A DNA stretch of 64,000 nucleotides from Jeotgalibacillus campisalis (GTDB taxonomy: Bacteria > Bacillota > Bacilli > Bacillales > Jeotgalibacillaceae). The notes beneath the pieces are model-generated. The model did not search any database. It was not told the DNA's origin and was given only the letters and a program-made list of their open reading frames with translations. Within the stretch, counting starts at the first letter, position 1; each line of letters begins with the position of its first letter. Made by a program: the position numbers and the translations under genes. Below are positions 1-9,713 of the stretch, piece after piece. The DNA lies in contig NZ_JXRR01000014.1 in the NCBI RefSeq assembly GCF_000829515.1, positions 248,001-312,000 on the forward strand, given 5' to 3'.

Positions 1-1
1 T

Positions 2-3000
2 ATAAAAAAAGTTTTAGTGGCAAACAGAGGGGAAATTGCAATAAGGGTTTTCCGTGCGTGTACAGAACTAAAAATAAGAACGGTAGCGGTATATTCAAAA
101 GAAGACAGCGGATCATTTCATCGATTTAAAGCAGATGAAGCGTACATCGTTGGTCAGGGAAAAAAACCAATAGACGCCTATCTTGATATAGAAGGAATTA
201 TTGAAATTGCAAAACGAGCAGAGGTCGATGCTATCCATCCAGGGTATGGCTTTCTTTCTGAAAACATCCATTTTGCCAGACGTTGTGAAGAGGAAGGAAT
301 CGTATTTATAGGCCCGTCTTCACGCCATTTAGATATGTTTGGCGATAAAGTAAAAGCCCGCAATCAGGCTGTTGAAGCAAATATTCCGGTCATACCTGGA
401 AGCGATGGTCCTGTTGAAAATGTTGAAGAGATTGAGGAGTTTGGTCGTCATCACGGATTCCCTTTTATTATCAAGGCTTCTCTCGGAGGCGGCGGCAGGG
501 GAATGAGAATTGTCCGGTCAGCTAAAGAAATAAATGAATCTTTTGACCGTGCGAAATCAGAAGCAAAGGCTGCTTTTGGCAATGACGAAGTTTATGTCGA
601 GAAATTTATTGAAAATCCAAAGCATATTGAAGTACAAATTTTGGGGGATCTAGAAGGTACCATCATTCATTTGTATGAACGGGATTGTTCGATTCAGAGA
701 AGACACCAAAAAGTAGTGGAAGTGGCTCCATCTCTTTCCCTTCCTCAAGCCCTGCGTGATGAAATTTGTGAAGCTGCAGTGAAGCTCGCTAAAAACGTCA
801 ATTACGTAAACGCAGGTACTGTTGAATTTCTGGTTGCAAACGGAGAGTTTTTCTTTATAGAAGTTAATCCCAGAGTGCAAGTTGAGCACACCATTACAGA
901 AATGATAACGGGAATTGACATTGTTCAATCTCAAATTTTAATTGCCGAAGGGCACTTTTTACATAGTGATAAAATGATGATACCAGTGCAGGAAAAAATT
1001 CAGCTTAATGGATTTGCCATTCAGTCACGTGTGACAACTGAAGACCCTCTTAATGGATTTATGCCTGACTCTGGCAGAATTATGGCTTACCGTTCTGGTG
1101 GAGGATTTGGTGTAAGGCTTGATGCGGGGAACGGCTATCAGGGAGCTGAAATATCTTCCCATTATGATTCTCTGCTTGTCAAGGTATCTACGTGGGCTCT
1201 TACGTTTGAACAGGCTGCAGCTAAAATGGTTCGAAATCTTCAGGAATTCAGAATTAGAGGCATAAAAACAAATATTCCATTTTTAGAAAATGTAGTCAAA
1301 CATAAAGATTTTTTAACAGGTGATTACGATACTTCTTTTATTGATACAACTCCAGAGCTTTTCTTTTTCCCAAAAAGAAAAGACAGAGGAACAAAAATGC
1401 TCTCATACATTGGGAACGTAACCATCAACGGTTTTCCCGGCATTGAAAAAAGAGAGAAGCCATATTTCTCAGAACCAAGAATTCCGAAGGTGAACCTGCT
1501 TGAACAACCAGCCTCTGGAACAAAACAATATCTTGATCTACACGGACCGGAAGCTTTGGCAAGCTGGGTAAGAAATCAGGATGATGTATTAATTACAGAT
1601 ACCACTTTCAGGGACGCCCATCAATCACTTCTTGCCACGCGAGTAAGGACAAACGATTTAAAAAATATCGCAGATTCATCTGCCAGACTGCAATCAGACT
1701 TATTCTCATTTGAAATGTGGGGAGGGGCTACATTCGATGTAGCGTACCGCTTCTTAAAAGAGGACCCCTGGATGAGATTGCTGACATTGCGCGAAAAAAT
1801 TCCGAATGTTCTTTTTCAGATGCTTTTACGTGCTTCTAATGCAGTTGGCTATAAGAACTACCCGGATAATGTCATAAAAGAATTTGTTCAGAAATCTGCA
1901 CATGCGGGTATAGATGTATTTAGAATATTTGATAGCTTAAATTGGGTTAAAGGAATGGAAGTCGCCATAGAGGCAGTAAGAGATTCAGGCAAAGTCGCTG
2001 AAGCAGCAATCTGCTATACAGGCGACATTTTGGATCCAAGCAGGTCAAAGTATGATTTGTCCTACTATAAAACGCTTGCCAAAGAATTACAGGAACAGGG
2101 TGCACATATTTTAGCCATTAAAGATATGGCTGGTCTGCTGAAACCTGAAGCTGCTTATCGATTAATAACAGAGCTTAAAGAAACAGTAGAACTGCCGATT
2201 CACTTACATACTCATGATACAAGCGGAAACGGTATTTTTCAGTATGCTCGTGCCATCGAAGCAGGTGTGGACATCGTTGATACGGCCCTTGGCTCGATGA
2301 GCGGGCTGACTTCACAGCCGAGTGCGAGCAGTCTTCATTACTCGCTTAGCGGAGCTGGCAGACAGCTTAAAATGAATGTTGATCATGCAGAAACTCTTTC
2401 TCATTATTGGGAGGATGTACGTAAGTATTACAAAGATTTTGAAAGCGGCATGAATTCTCCTCATTCAGAAATCTATAAACATGAGATGCCAGGCGGTCAA
2501 TATAGTAATTTGCAGCAACAGGCAAAAGGCGTAGGACTCGGCGGCCGGTGGGAAGAAGTTAAAGAGATGTATGCCCGTGTTAACCAGCTTTTTGGCGATC
2601 TTGTTAAAGTAACACCTTCCTCTAAAGTGGTAGGCGATATGGCACTGTTCATGGTGCAAAACAATTTGGATGAAGAAGCTGTCATCCAAAAAGGAAAGTC
2701 CATCGATTTTCCGGATTCGGTGGTTGAACTGTTTTCAGGACACTTAGGCCAGCCCCATGGAGGGTTTCCAAAAGAACTTCAAGAGGTTATCTTAAAAGGC
2801 AGAACACCCATTACGGTTAGGCCGGGAGAGCAATTAGAGCCGGTTGATTTTGAAGCGGTCAGAGAAGAGCTATTCCAAGAATTAGGTCGTCCGGTTACAC
2901 TTTTTGACGCGCTGGCACATGCTCTCTATCCAAAAGTTTTTAAAGAATACTCAGCAACAAATCAACTATTTGGTGATGTCTCGGTTATTGATACACCAAC

Positions 3001-3436
3001 GTTCTATTATGGAATGAGACTTGGTGAAGAAATTGAGGTCGAAATCGAAACAGGCAAAACGCTTATTTTAAAGCTTGTCTCTGTTGGTGAAGCAAGAGAA
3101 GATGGGACAAGGGTTCTTTATTTTGATTTAAACGGGCAGCAGCGGGAAGTAGTAATCAAAGATGAAAGTATTAAGTCAACTGTGGCAATAAAGCAAAAAG
3201 TTGACCCGGCCAATCACGAGGAACTGGGAGCGACCATGCCGGGCACGGTAATTAAAGTCGTCATTAGTCCAGGAGATGAAGTCAAACAAGGAGATCACCT
3301 GCTGATAACTGAAGCGATGAAAATGGAAACCACTGTTCAGGCCCCATTTGATGGAATCGTGGATGGAATCTTTGTCGAAAATGGAGAGGCATTGAAACCG
3401 GGAGATCTACTTATAAGACTTAAGAAAAAATCCTGA
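2..3436 (+). CDS. pycA: Pyruvate carboxylase, 5' end cut off by the window
   Basis: Biotin enzyme that carboxylates pyruvate to oxaloacetate to refill the TCA cycle. The reading frame is open from base 2 (IKKVLVANRGEIAIRVFRA), so the true start lies a few codons upstream; the GTG at 17 is an internal valine codon. Domain order is that of a full-length Pyc: biotin carboxylase with the ATP-grasp loop GGGGRGMRIV (about residue 157 counted from base 17), carboxyltransferase beginning near TDTTFRDAHQSLLATR, and a C-terminal biotinyl domain with EAMKMETT, whose lysine codon is 3320-3322. The sequence is very close to B. subtilis PycA as I recall it, and the cta neighbours match. Transcription probably ends at the hairpin at 3682-3720. 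Confidence 0.97.
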   Translation: MKKVLVANRGEIAIRVFRACTELKIRTVAVYSKEDSGSFHRFKADEAYIVGQGKKPIDAYLDIEGIIEIAKRAEVDAIHPGYGFLSENIHFARRCEEEGIVFIGPSSRHLDMFGDKVKARNQAVEANIPVIPGSDGPVENVEEIEEFGRHHGFPFIIKASLGGGGRGMRIVRSAKEINESFDRAKSEAKAAFGNDEVYVEKFIENPKHIEVQILGDLEGTIIHLYERDCSIQRRHQKVVEVAPSLSLPQALRDEICEAAVKLAKNVNYVNAGTVEFLVANGEFFFIEVNPRVQVEHTITEMITGIDIVQSQILIAEGHFLHSDKMMIPVQEKIQLNGFAIQSRVTTEDPLNGFMPDSGRIMAYRSGGGFGVRLDAGNGYQGAEISSHYDSLLVKVSTWALTFEQAAAKMVRNLQEFRIRGIKTNIPFLENVVKHKDFLTGDYDTSFIDTTPELFFFPKRKDRGTKMLSYIGNVTINGFPGIEKREKPYFSEPRIPKVNLLEQPASGTKQYLDLHGPEALASWVRNQDDVLITDTTFRDAHQSLLATRVRTNDLKNIADSSARLQSDLFSFEMWGGATFDVAYRFLKEDPWMRLLTLREKIPNVLFQMLLRASNAVGYKNYPDNVIKEFVQKSAHAGIDVFRIFDSLNWVKGMEVAIEAVRDSGKVAEAAICYTGDILDPSRSKYDLSYYKTLAKELQEQGAHILAIKDMAGLLKPEAAYRLITELKETVELPIHLHTHDTSGNGIFQYARAIEAGVDIVDTALGSMSGLTSQPSASSLHYSLSGAGRQLKMNVDHAETLSHYWEDVRKYYKDFESGMNSPHSEIYKHEMPGGQYSNLQQQAKGVGLGGRWEEVKEMYARVNQLFGDLVKVTPSSKVVGDMALFMVQNNLDEEAVIQKGKSIDFPDSVVELFSGHLGQPHGGFPKELQEVILKGRTPITVRPGEQLEPVDFEAVREELFQELGRPVTLFDALAHALYPKVFKEYSATNQLFGDVSVIDTPTFYYGMRLGEEIEVEIETGKTLILKLVSVGEAREDGTRVLYFDLNGQQREVVIKDESIKSTVAIKQKVDPANHEELGATMPGTVIKVVISPGDEVKQGDHLLITEAMKMETTVQAPFDGIVDGIFVENGEALKPGDLLIRLKKKS

Positions 3437-3555
3437 AACGTCCATTCGCTTCACAAAAAATATTTTGTTGTAAAAGATAAAAAAGGATAAAGGTCGGGAC
3501 AAAACTCTAAAAAGTTTTAAAAAAACGTGGTAGTATTTATAAATAGTAAGAGGTG

Positions 3556-3676
3556 AACGGAGCAGAAGGTGGCGACTCCTGCAGGATATGACGGCAAACT
3601 GAGACTTTGCAGGGCAAGGCCCTGGAAAGGCTCAGCGCCGTCCCTGCGGAAAGCGTCCGCCTGAAGCGCAGTGAAC
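3556..3676. repeat. Bacillaceae-type short interspersed palindromic repeat
   Basis: A GC-rich block of about 120 bp in AT-rich surroundings, between pycA and ctaA. It reads like the abundant Bacillaceae intergenic element with GACTCCTGC, GAGAC..GCAGG, GGCTCA.CGCC and GCGGAAAGCG..CGCCTGAAGCGCA modules. The middle folds into a nested hairpin: GACGGC (3590-3595) with GCCGTC (3637-3642), CTGAG (3599-3603) with CTCAG (3631-3635), and AGGGC (3611-3615) with GCCCT (3619-3623). The open frames across it look incidental. Family assignment is from memory; only this copy occurs in the window. Confidence 0.65.
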
Positions 3677-3681
3677 CGATC

Positions 3682-3720
3682 AAAGAGGCTGAGACACTTT
3701 TGTCCCAGCCTCTTTTTTTT
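3682..3720 (+). terminator. Rho-independent terminator of pycA
   Basis: A 15-bp stem, AAAGAGGCTGAGACA against TGTCCCAGCCTCTTT with one imperfect pair, has a 4-nt loop and is followed by eight T on the plus strand. On the minus strand only three T follow, so it may also slow transcripts leaving ctaA, but less efficiently. Confidence 0.85.
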
Positions 3721-3735
3721 GATGAGTAAAGCAAG

Positions 3736-4659
3736 TTATTTATGTTTAGTTGAATTCACTTTTGCCCTGGACATAAGTAATAGGAAGTAACTTAGCAGTC
3801 CAAACAATAAAGATATTATAAGTGCATGCGTTAATGCCAATACTAAATTAAGTCTGGTAATGACAACCAGTGCCCCTGAAATAACCTGAGCGGAAACTAG
3901 GCCAAAAGCAATCATCCAGCCGTAATAAATAACTTTTTGATGTTTATAATTGCGAAAAGCCATCCAGGCAATATAAGCAATCCAAAGAAAAATCAGACCA
4001 GCAGCAAATCTATGTCCCATTTGAAACCATTGAGAAGAGGTTAGGGGAAGCGATGCCCATTCACTGTTTACACACATCGGCCAATCAGGACAGGCCAAAC
4101 TTGAATTCGTATGGCGGACAAAAGCACCTGAATAAACCACTAAGAAAATATAGGTCATAACGCCATACGTATGATAGCGGATCCGTTTATCAATCACGAT
4201 GAGCTCTGCCTCAAATTTTTTATCTACTTCAAAAATCAGAAGAGTAAGCAACAAAACCGAAGCGAACGAAATAAGTGAAATACCAAAATGCAGCGCGAGA
4301 ATAAGATCAGAATGTCCCCATACCACGGCACCCGCACCCAGCAGAGCCTGCAGCATTAAGAAAAAGAACGCTAGAATAGCCAGAAAATTTGTCTCTCTTT
4401 TATGACCGATCGCCCGCCAGGACCAGATGGACAAAATTAGAACGAGCATTCCAGCAAGTGCTGAAACAAATCGGTGTGAGAGTTCAACGATGGTTTCAAA
4501 TAAGAGTTCATCTGGAATTACCTGCCCATGACATAATGGAAAAGACTGACCGCAGCCTGCTCCGGAATCTGTTTTTGTAACCAAAGCTCCACCTAATAAA
4601 ACCAGGAGCATAACAATAGTAGTCAGTACCGCTAAAAACTTTAAAGCCTTAGATTGCAA
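3736..4659 (-). CDS. ctaA: Heme A synthase CtaA
   Basis: Membrane enzyme that oxidises the C8 methyl of heme O to give heme A for the cytochrome oxidase encoded next door. Eight hydrophobic segments are visible. The two loop cysteine pairs of the Bacillus type are present: C36/C43 ([11 protein letters not shown]) and a second pair in [11 protein letters not shown]. The heme-ligand segment E59..H62 (ELSHRF) and a later MGHR histidine are also there. I chose the TTG at 4659: AAGGTGA sits six bases upstream, and the protein then starts MQSKALK, matching B. subtilis MNKALK. The GTG three codons earlier lies inside the ribosome site. Divergent from ctaB, as in B. subtilis. Confidence 0.95.
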   Translation of the reverse strand: MQSKALKFLAVLTTIVMLLVLLGGALVTKTDSGAGCGQSFPLCHGQVIPDELLFETIVELSHRFVSALAGMLVLILSIWSWRAIGHKRETNFLAILAFFFLMLQALLGAGAVVWGHSDLILALHFGISLISFASVLLLTLLIFEVDKKFEAELIVIDKRIRYHTYGVMTYIFLVVYSGAFVRHTNSSLACPDWPMCVNSEWASLPLTSSQWFQMGHRFAAGLIFLWIAYIAWMAFRNYKHQKVIYYGWMIAFGLVSAQVISGALVVITRLNLVLALTHALIISLLFGLLSYFLLLMSRAKVNSTKHK

Positions 4660-5035
4660 GTAATTCACCTTCTTATAATTAATAGTAGGAATTATTCATT
4701 TTATCAGAGTTAAAATGATTTAAGCATACATCTCTTCCATTATGGTACAGAATAGGGGAGGATGGTACCCTTTTTTAAAAGTGACACAGTTTATTCAAAC
4801 TAGAGGACAAATTTTTTTCACAAACCTTAAAAAAATTCGAATATTATTTAAGGATAACTTAATGTTGTGGTATTATTAAAAAGCTTTCCTCAGATGTGAA
4901 GGAATTGTTACATTTAACTATTTTTTGGCTGCGACAAGTTAGTTGAATTTCATTTTAAATATAGAAATCATGTTCGCTATCCTTTATAGTAGATGTAGTT
5001 AAATGTATTAGCAAGAATGGAGAGGAGGGGAAAAT
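4660..5035. promoter_or_regulatory. ctaA/ctaB divergent control region with a ResD-like box
   Basis: About 375 bp of AT-rich DNA between the divergent starts. TTTGTGAA occurs on the minus strand at 4817-4824, matching the TTTGTGAA core bound by ResD, which activates ctaA in B. subtilis. A TATAGT at 4985-4990 could be the -10 of ctaB but has no good -35. The ctaB ribosome site GGAGGGG is at 5024-5030. Exact promoters are not resolved by eye. Confidence 0.4.
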
Positions 5036-5950
5036 GTGTCAAATAGTCGAGTTGTGTCGGCTGTAAAAGAGGCAGATTTTTCTGGAACAACTGCTTGGAA
5101 AGATTTCCTCGCTCTTATAAAAATTGGAATTGTAAATTCTAATTTTATTACTACTTTTACAGGATTGTGGCTGGCATTATATTTTACAAATGCCCATTTC
5201 CTCGGTTCATTAGATATCATCTTTTTAACGATGATCGGTTCCTCATTAATTGTGGCTGGCTCTTGCAGTATTAACAATTATATAGATCGGGATATCGACC
5301 ATTTAATGGAACGTACGAAAAACCGTCCAACCGTAACGGGAAGAGTACAGCCATCACGTGTGCTGGTCCTCGGACTTGGTTTAATAGCTATCGGGCAGAT
5401 CATGCTCTTTATGACGACCTTTACAGCCGGTGTGATCGGATTAATTGGTGTGGTCAGTTACGTCGTGCTCTATACGATGTGGTCAAAAAGAAGGTATGTC
5501 AGCAATACCATTGTAGGCAGCATATCTGGTGCCGTTCCTCCTTTAATAGGGTGGTCAGCAGTAGATCCGGGCCTTGGAATGATTCCGCTTGCATTGTTTT
5601 TAATAATTTTTGTCTGGCAAATGCCTCATTTTTACGCCATTGCCATGAGAAGAGTAGAAGAATATCGAGCTGCTGATATTCCAATGCTTCCAGTAGTTAA
5701 AGGATTTGCTGTAACGAAACATCACATGCTGCTGTGGATTATCGCTTTATTTCCACTGCCGTTTTTAATGTCTTCACTTGGTCCTGTATTTCTAACGCTG
5801 GCAACGCTTTTAAATGCAGGTTGGTTAGCGCTTTCAATATCAGGGTATCGGATGAAAGAGGACCATAAGTGGGCAACGTTAATGTTTGTATATTCTTTGA
5901 ACTATTTAACAATTCTCTTTGTGGGAATGGTTATTATCACGTTCATTTAA
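5036..5950 (+). CDS. ctaB: Protoheme IX farnesyltransferase (heme O synthase) CtaB
   Basis: UbiA-family integral membrane prenyltransferase that adds farnesyl to heme B to give heme O, the substrate of CtaA. The signature NNYIDRDIDHLMERTKNRP (about residues 80-98) holds the Asp-rich prenyl-diphosphate/Mg site, and YRAADIPMLPVV lies in the second conserved loop. Length is 304 aa, with about nine membrane segments. The start is GTG at 5036 behind GGAGGGG; the ATG two bases earlier is in another frame. Very similar to B. subtilis CtaB and followed by the oxidase structural genes it serves. Confidence 0.96.
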   Translation: MSNSRVVSAVKEADFSGTTAWKDFLALIKIGIVNSNFITTFTGLWLALYFTNAHFLGSLDIIFLTMIGSSLIVAGSCSINNYIDRDIDHLMERTKNRPTVTGRVQPSRVLVLGLGLIAIGQIMLFMTTFTAGVIGLIGVVSYVVLYTMWSKRRYVSNTIVGSISGAVPPLIGWSAVDPGLGMIPLALFLIIFVWQMPHFYAIAMRRVEEYRAADIPMLPVVKGFAVTKHHMLLWIIALFPLPFLMSSLGPVFLTLATLLNAGWLALSISGYRMKEDHKWATLMFVYSLNYLTILFVGMVIITFI

Positions 5951-6041
5951 TTTCAGGAATTCTTTCTTTTTTAAGAAATCCATATAGATTTAATTCTCCA
6001 TACTTACTACTATTTAGATGAAAGAGGGGTTTAATGAAGCT

Positions 6042-7154
6042 ATGAAAAAAGGGCTAAAGAAATGGCGGCTTCTGCCGATGATTGCGGCTTTAGCGTTTAT
6101 TCTGTCCGGCTGTGGAGAGCCATTTTTGTCTGCGCTTCAGCCGGCAGGTGAAGTGGCTCAAAGGCAATATAACTTAATGGTGCTTAGCGCAGTCGTAATG
6201 GTTGTCGTTATCATTGTTGTTTCAATTGTTTATTCTATTGCCATTACTAAATTCAGACGTTCAAAAGTCGGCGAAGACGTTATTCCAAAGCAGGTCGAGG
6301 GAAGCCATACACTCGAAATCCTGTGGACTGTTATACCAATTATTTTGGTTTTAGTGTTAGCGGTGCCAACAGTAGCTGTAACGTTTGCCTTAGCAGATAC
6401 AGCTGAAATGGAAGAAGTAGACGAAGAAGGCAATAGAACTGCATTAGTAATTGACGTGCGTGCAAATCTATACTGGTGGGAATTTAATTATCCGGACCAG
6501 GGGATTGTAACAGCGCAGGATTTAGTCGTTCCAACTGACCAAAACGTATACTTTAATGTCATCGCTTCTGACGTAAAGCACTCATTTTGGATTCCTGCAG
6601 TTGGAGGCAAGATTGATACAAATGTGGATAACATGAATACCTTTTATCTCAACTTTGACAGCGAAAGTGCTGAAGAAGTGGATAACCTGTTTTACGGTAA
6701 ATGTGCAGAGCTTTGCGGACCTTCACATGCGTTAATGGACTTTAAAGTTCAAACATTGTCGAGTGAAGACTTTGACGAATGGGTTGCTGCTATGCAGGAA
6801 GCAGGAGAAGAAGAAAGTGAACCTGAAAACGAAACCATTGCCCGCGGGGAAGAGGTTTTTGGCAATGACGGCCAGGCCTGTATTTCATGTCACGCTGTTT
6901 CCCCTACTGAAAGAGCAGGTAATTCTCCAGGACCTAACCTTGCAACATTTGGAGAACGTTCTTACGTAGCAGGCATTCTCGATAACAGAGATCCTGAAGA
7001 GTCAAGAGAAGAAAATATTAAAAACTGGATTCGTAACGCTGATAAGCTAAAGCCAGGTAATACGATGGGCGCTTACAACGAAGATGACCTGTCAGATGAA
7101 GACCTTGATGCTTTAACAGAATACTTAATGAGTTTGAAAGTTTATACAGAGTAA
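6042..7154 (+). CDS. ctaC: Cytochrome caa3 oxidase subunit II with fused cytochrome c
   Basis: Lipoprotein subunit that takes electrons into the oxidase. An N-terminal lipobox (LSGC, C24) is followed by two transmembrane helices, a CuA cupredoxin domain with CAELCGPSHALM ligands, and a C-terminal cytochrome c domain with the heme site CISCH and a likely axial Met in GNTMGAY. This fusion defines the caa3 type. I start at ATG 6042 (370 aa) because GAGGGG lies 12 bases upstream; the in-frame ATG at 6018 would put that ribosome site inside the gene. The C-terminal linker is very acidic (EEESEPENE). Confidence 0.95.
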   Translation: MKKGLKKWRLLPMIAALAFILSGCGEPFLSALQPAGEVAQRQYNLMVLSAVVMVVVIIVVSIVYSIAITKFRRSKVGEDVIPKQVEGSHTLEILWTVIPIILVLVLAVPTVAVTFALADTAEMEEVDEEGNRTALVIDVRANLYWWEFNYPDQGIVTAQDLVVPTDQNVYFNVIASDVKHSFWIPAVGGKIDTNVDNMNTFYLNFDSESAEEVDNLFYGKCAELCGPSHALMDFKVQTLSSEDFDEWVAAMQEAGEEESEPENETIARGEEVFGNDGQACISCHAVSPTERAGNSPGPNLATFGERSYVAGILDNRDPEESREENIKNWIRNADKLKPGNTMGAYNEDDLSDEDLDALTEYLMSLKVYTE

Positions 7155-7191
7155 TGAATTACTTGGAGATCGAACAAGGGAGGTTTAATGA

Positions 7192-9081
7192 GTGAGTACC
7201 GTTGCACAAAAACAAGGATTCCTGGCAGTCCTGTGGGATTATCTCACAACGGTCGACCACAAGAAGATAGCAATCCTTTATTTAATTTCCGGAGGTTTCT
7301 TCTTTCTGGTCGGCGGTATAGAAGCCATGATCATACGGATTCAACTGGCTGTTCCTGACAACAACTTTGTCAGTGCAGGACTTTACAATGAAATTTTAAC
7401 TATGCATGGAACAACGATGATCTTTCTTGCAGCCATGCCATTATTGTTTGCTTTTATGAATGCTGTTGTTCCATTGCAAATCGGAGCACGAGATGTAGCT
7501 TTTCCTTTTCTAAATTCTTTAGGGTTCTGGTTGTTTTTCTTCGGAGGAATTTTCCTGAATCTTTCATGGTTTTTAGGCGGGGCACCTGACGCAGGGTGGA
7601 CATCTTATGCCTCCTTATCTATAACGTCAGAGGGCCATGGTATTGATTTTTATGTACTGGGTCTTCAGATATCCGGAGCAGGGACATTAATTGCCGGAAT
7701 TAACTTTCTAGTGACCATCATTAACATGAGGGCACCGGGAATGACATACATGCGTATGCCTTTATTCACATGGTCTACGTTTGTGGCATCAGCTCTAATC
7801 CTATTTGCATTCCCTCCGCTTACAGTCGGACTTTTTCTAATGCTGTTTGACCGTATGTTTGGAGCTAATTTCTTTGATGTATCCATGGGTGGAAATACGA
7901 TTATCTGGGAGCATTTATTCTGGATTTTTGGACATCCTGAAGTGTACATTCTGATACTTCCGGCATTTGGTATTTTCTCTGAAATCTTTGCTACATTCTC
8001 AAGAAAACGTCTTTTTGGGTATGCAGCGATGGTTTTTGCTACCGTACTGATCGGATTTTTAGGATTCATGGTTTGGGCTCACCACATGTTCACTGTTGGT
8101 CTTGGACCAACTGCAAACGCAATCTTTGCTGTAGCTACAATGGCAATCGCAGTTCCAACAGGAGTGAAGATCTTCAACTGGATGCTGACGATGTGGGGAG
8201 GAAGCATTGTATTTACAACTCCAATGCTTTACGCAGTAGCATTTATTCCTTCCTTTACTGCAGGGGGCGTAACAGGCGTTATGCTTGCTTCAGCAGCTGC
8301 AGATTATCAGTATCATGATACGTATTTTGTTGTAGCTCACTTCCATTATGTAATTGTTGGAGGAGTAGTATTAGGCCTTCTTGCAGGGACTCACTTTTAC
8401 TGGCCGAAAATGTTTGGCACAATGCTAAATGAATTTTTAGGTAAAATTACGTTCTGGCTTTTCTTAATTGGTTTCCATGCTACGTTCTTTGTTCAGCATT
8501 TCCTCGGTTTAATGGGGATGCCACGACGTATCTGGAAGTTTCTTGATGGCCAGGGGCTTAATCTATTCAACTTGATCAGTACAATCGGTGCAGTCTTTAT
8601 GGCCGTCGCTGTATTGGTGCTTGTGTACAATATTATTATTACGCAAATCAAAAATGTCAGGGTTGGAAATGATCCTTGGGGAGATGGCCGTACATTAGAA
8701 TGGGCGATCGCTTCACCACCGCCATTTTACAACTTCAAGCAGCTTCCATTAGTACGTGGTCTTGATCCTTACTGGATTGAAAAAATGGAAGGAAATACAA
8801 AAATGACTCCTGCAGAACCAGTTGGAGACATCCATATGCCTAACAATTCATTTATACCGTTTGTTATGTCGCTTGGATTATTTATTGCAGCATTTGGAGC
8901 CATGTATCAAGTCGACTGGAGAGCATCAGACGGTGAAAGCTTTGTCTGGGCGATACCAGTATTGATTATCGGCTTATTGATTACATTAGGGTCAATGGCT
9001 GTCCGTTCACTTAAGGATGACCATGGCTACCATATACACAAAGAAGATTTGTTAAAAGACGATGAGGGGGGTAGGGAATAA
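7192..9081 (+). CDS. ctaD: Cytochrome caa3 oxidase subunit I
   Basis: Catalytic subunit of the proton-pumping terminal oxidase; it binds heme a and the heme a3-CuB centre. Key segments are TMHGTTMIF (heme a ligand), WEHLFWIFGHPEVYI (CuB His and the crosslinked Tyr), VWAHHMFTVG (two CuB His) and VVAHFHYVIVGG (heme ligands). At 629 aa it has the extra C-terminal helices typical of Bacillus CtaD. The GTG start at 7192 is eight bases after AAGGGAGG. Its TAA overlaps the ATG of ctaE by one base, indicating translational coupling. Confidence 0.96.
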   Translation: MSTVAQKQGFLAVLWDYLTTVDHKKIAILYLISGGFFFLVGGIEAMIIRIQLAVPDNNFVSAGLYNEILTMHGTTMIFLAAMPLLFAFMNAVVPLQIGARDVAFPFLNSLGFWLFFFGGIFLNLSWFLGGAPDAGWTSYASLSITSEGHGIDFYVLGLQISGAGTLIAGINFLVTIINMRAPGMTYMRMPLFTWSTFVASALILFAFPPLTVGLFLMLFDRMFGANFFDVSMGGNTIIWEHLFWIFGHPEVYILILPAFGIFSEIFATFSRKRLFGYAAMVFATVLIGFLGFMVWAHHMFTVGLGPTANAIFAVATMAIAVPTGVKIFNWMLTMWGGSIVFTTPMLYAVAFIPSFTAGGVTGVMLASAAADYQYHDTYFVVAHFHYVIVGGVVLGLLAGTHFYWPKMFGTMLNEFLGKITFWLFLIGFHATFFVQHFLGLMGMPRRIWKFLDGQGLNLFNLISTIGAVFMAVAVLVLVYNIIITQIKNVRVGNDPWGDGRTLEWAIASPPPFYNFKQLPLVRGLDPYWIEKMEGNTKMTPAEPVGDIHMPNNSFIPFVMSLGLFIAAFGAMYQVDWRASDGESFVWAIPVLIIGLLITLGSMAVRSLKDDHGYHIHKEDLLKDDEGGRE

Positions 9082-9710
9082 TGGATGCTGAGCAAAAATT
9101 CACAAGCAGAACATGGCCGGAATCCCCTGAAAAAACCACCCTTGAAGGTAAAAATAAGTTTTTAGGTTTTTGGTTATTTCTAGGCGGCGAGACAGTCCTA
9201 TTTGCATCTTTGTTTGCAACTTATCTTGCTTTAAAAGATAAAGTTCCAAGTGATGATCATGCGCTGGCAATTGATATGTTTGAATTGCCGCTCGTTTTCA
9301 TCATGACGATGCTGCTTTTGACTTCATCACTGACGAGTGTGTACGCGATGTACCACATGAAAAATTATAATTTCCAAAAAATGAAAACCTGGCTTATTAT
9401 CACAGTTGGCTTGGGATTAGCATTTTTAGGATTTGAAATTTACGAGTTTAACCATTACGTGCATGAGTATCATCATACCTTTACAAGCAGTGCATTTGGA
9501 TCTTCCTTCTATACGCTTGTTGGTTTCCACGGTGCCCACGTAGTGGTGGGTCTTGGATGGTTCTTGCTTTTGCTTATACGGAACACCAACCGGGGATTAA
9601 ACCTATACAATGCACCAAAATTCTTTTTAGCTTCTCTTTACTGGCACTTTATCGATGTTGTATGGGTATTTATCTTTACGGTTGTATACTTAATGGGAAT
9701 GGTGGGATAA
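9081..9710 (+). CDS. ctaE: Cytochrome caa3 oxidase subunit III
   Basis: Integral membrane subunit that stabilises the oxidase core. It is 209 aa with about five helices and carries family segments FLGFWLFLGGETVLFASLFATY near the N terminus, FVGFHGAHV-like GFHGAHVVVGLGW, and the C-terminal YWHFIDVVWVFIFTVVYL. The ATG overlaps the ctaD stop by one base, and ctaF begins three bases after this gene ends, so the subunits are probably made from one message. Confidence 0.95.
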   Translation: MDAEQKFTSRTWPESPEKTTLEGKNKFLGFWLFLGGETVLFASLFATYLALKDKVPSDDHALAIDMFELPLVFIMTMLLLTSSLTSVYAMYHMKNYNFQKMKTWLIITVGLGLAFLGFEIYEFNHYVHEYHHTFTSSAFGSSFYTLVGFHGAHVVVGLGWFLLLLIRNTNRGLNLYNAPKFFLASLYWHFIDVVWVFIFTVVYLMGMVG

Positions 9711-9713
9711 CTG

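Noticed and set aside
3537-3734. Open frame on the minus strand between pycA and ctaA
   Set aside because: It lies over the interspersed repeat and the terminator hairpin, has low-complexity Ser/Leu/Arg content and no ribosome site.
7665-8069. 134-codon open frame on the minus strand inside ctaD
   Set aside because: It is antisense to the most conserved part of subunit I, has no ribosome site and reads as a codon-bias shadow.
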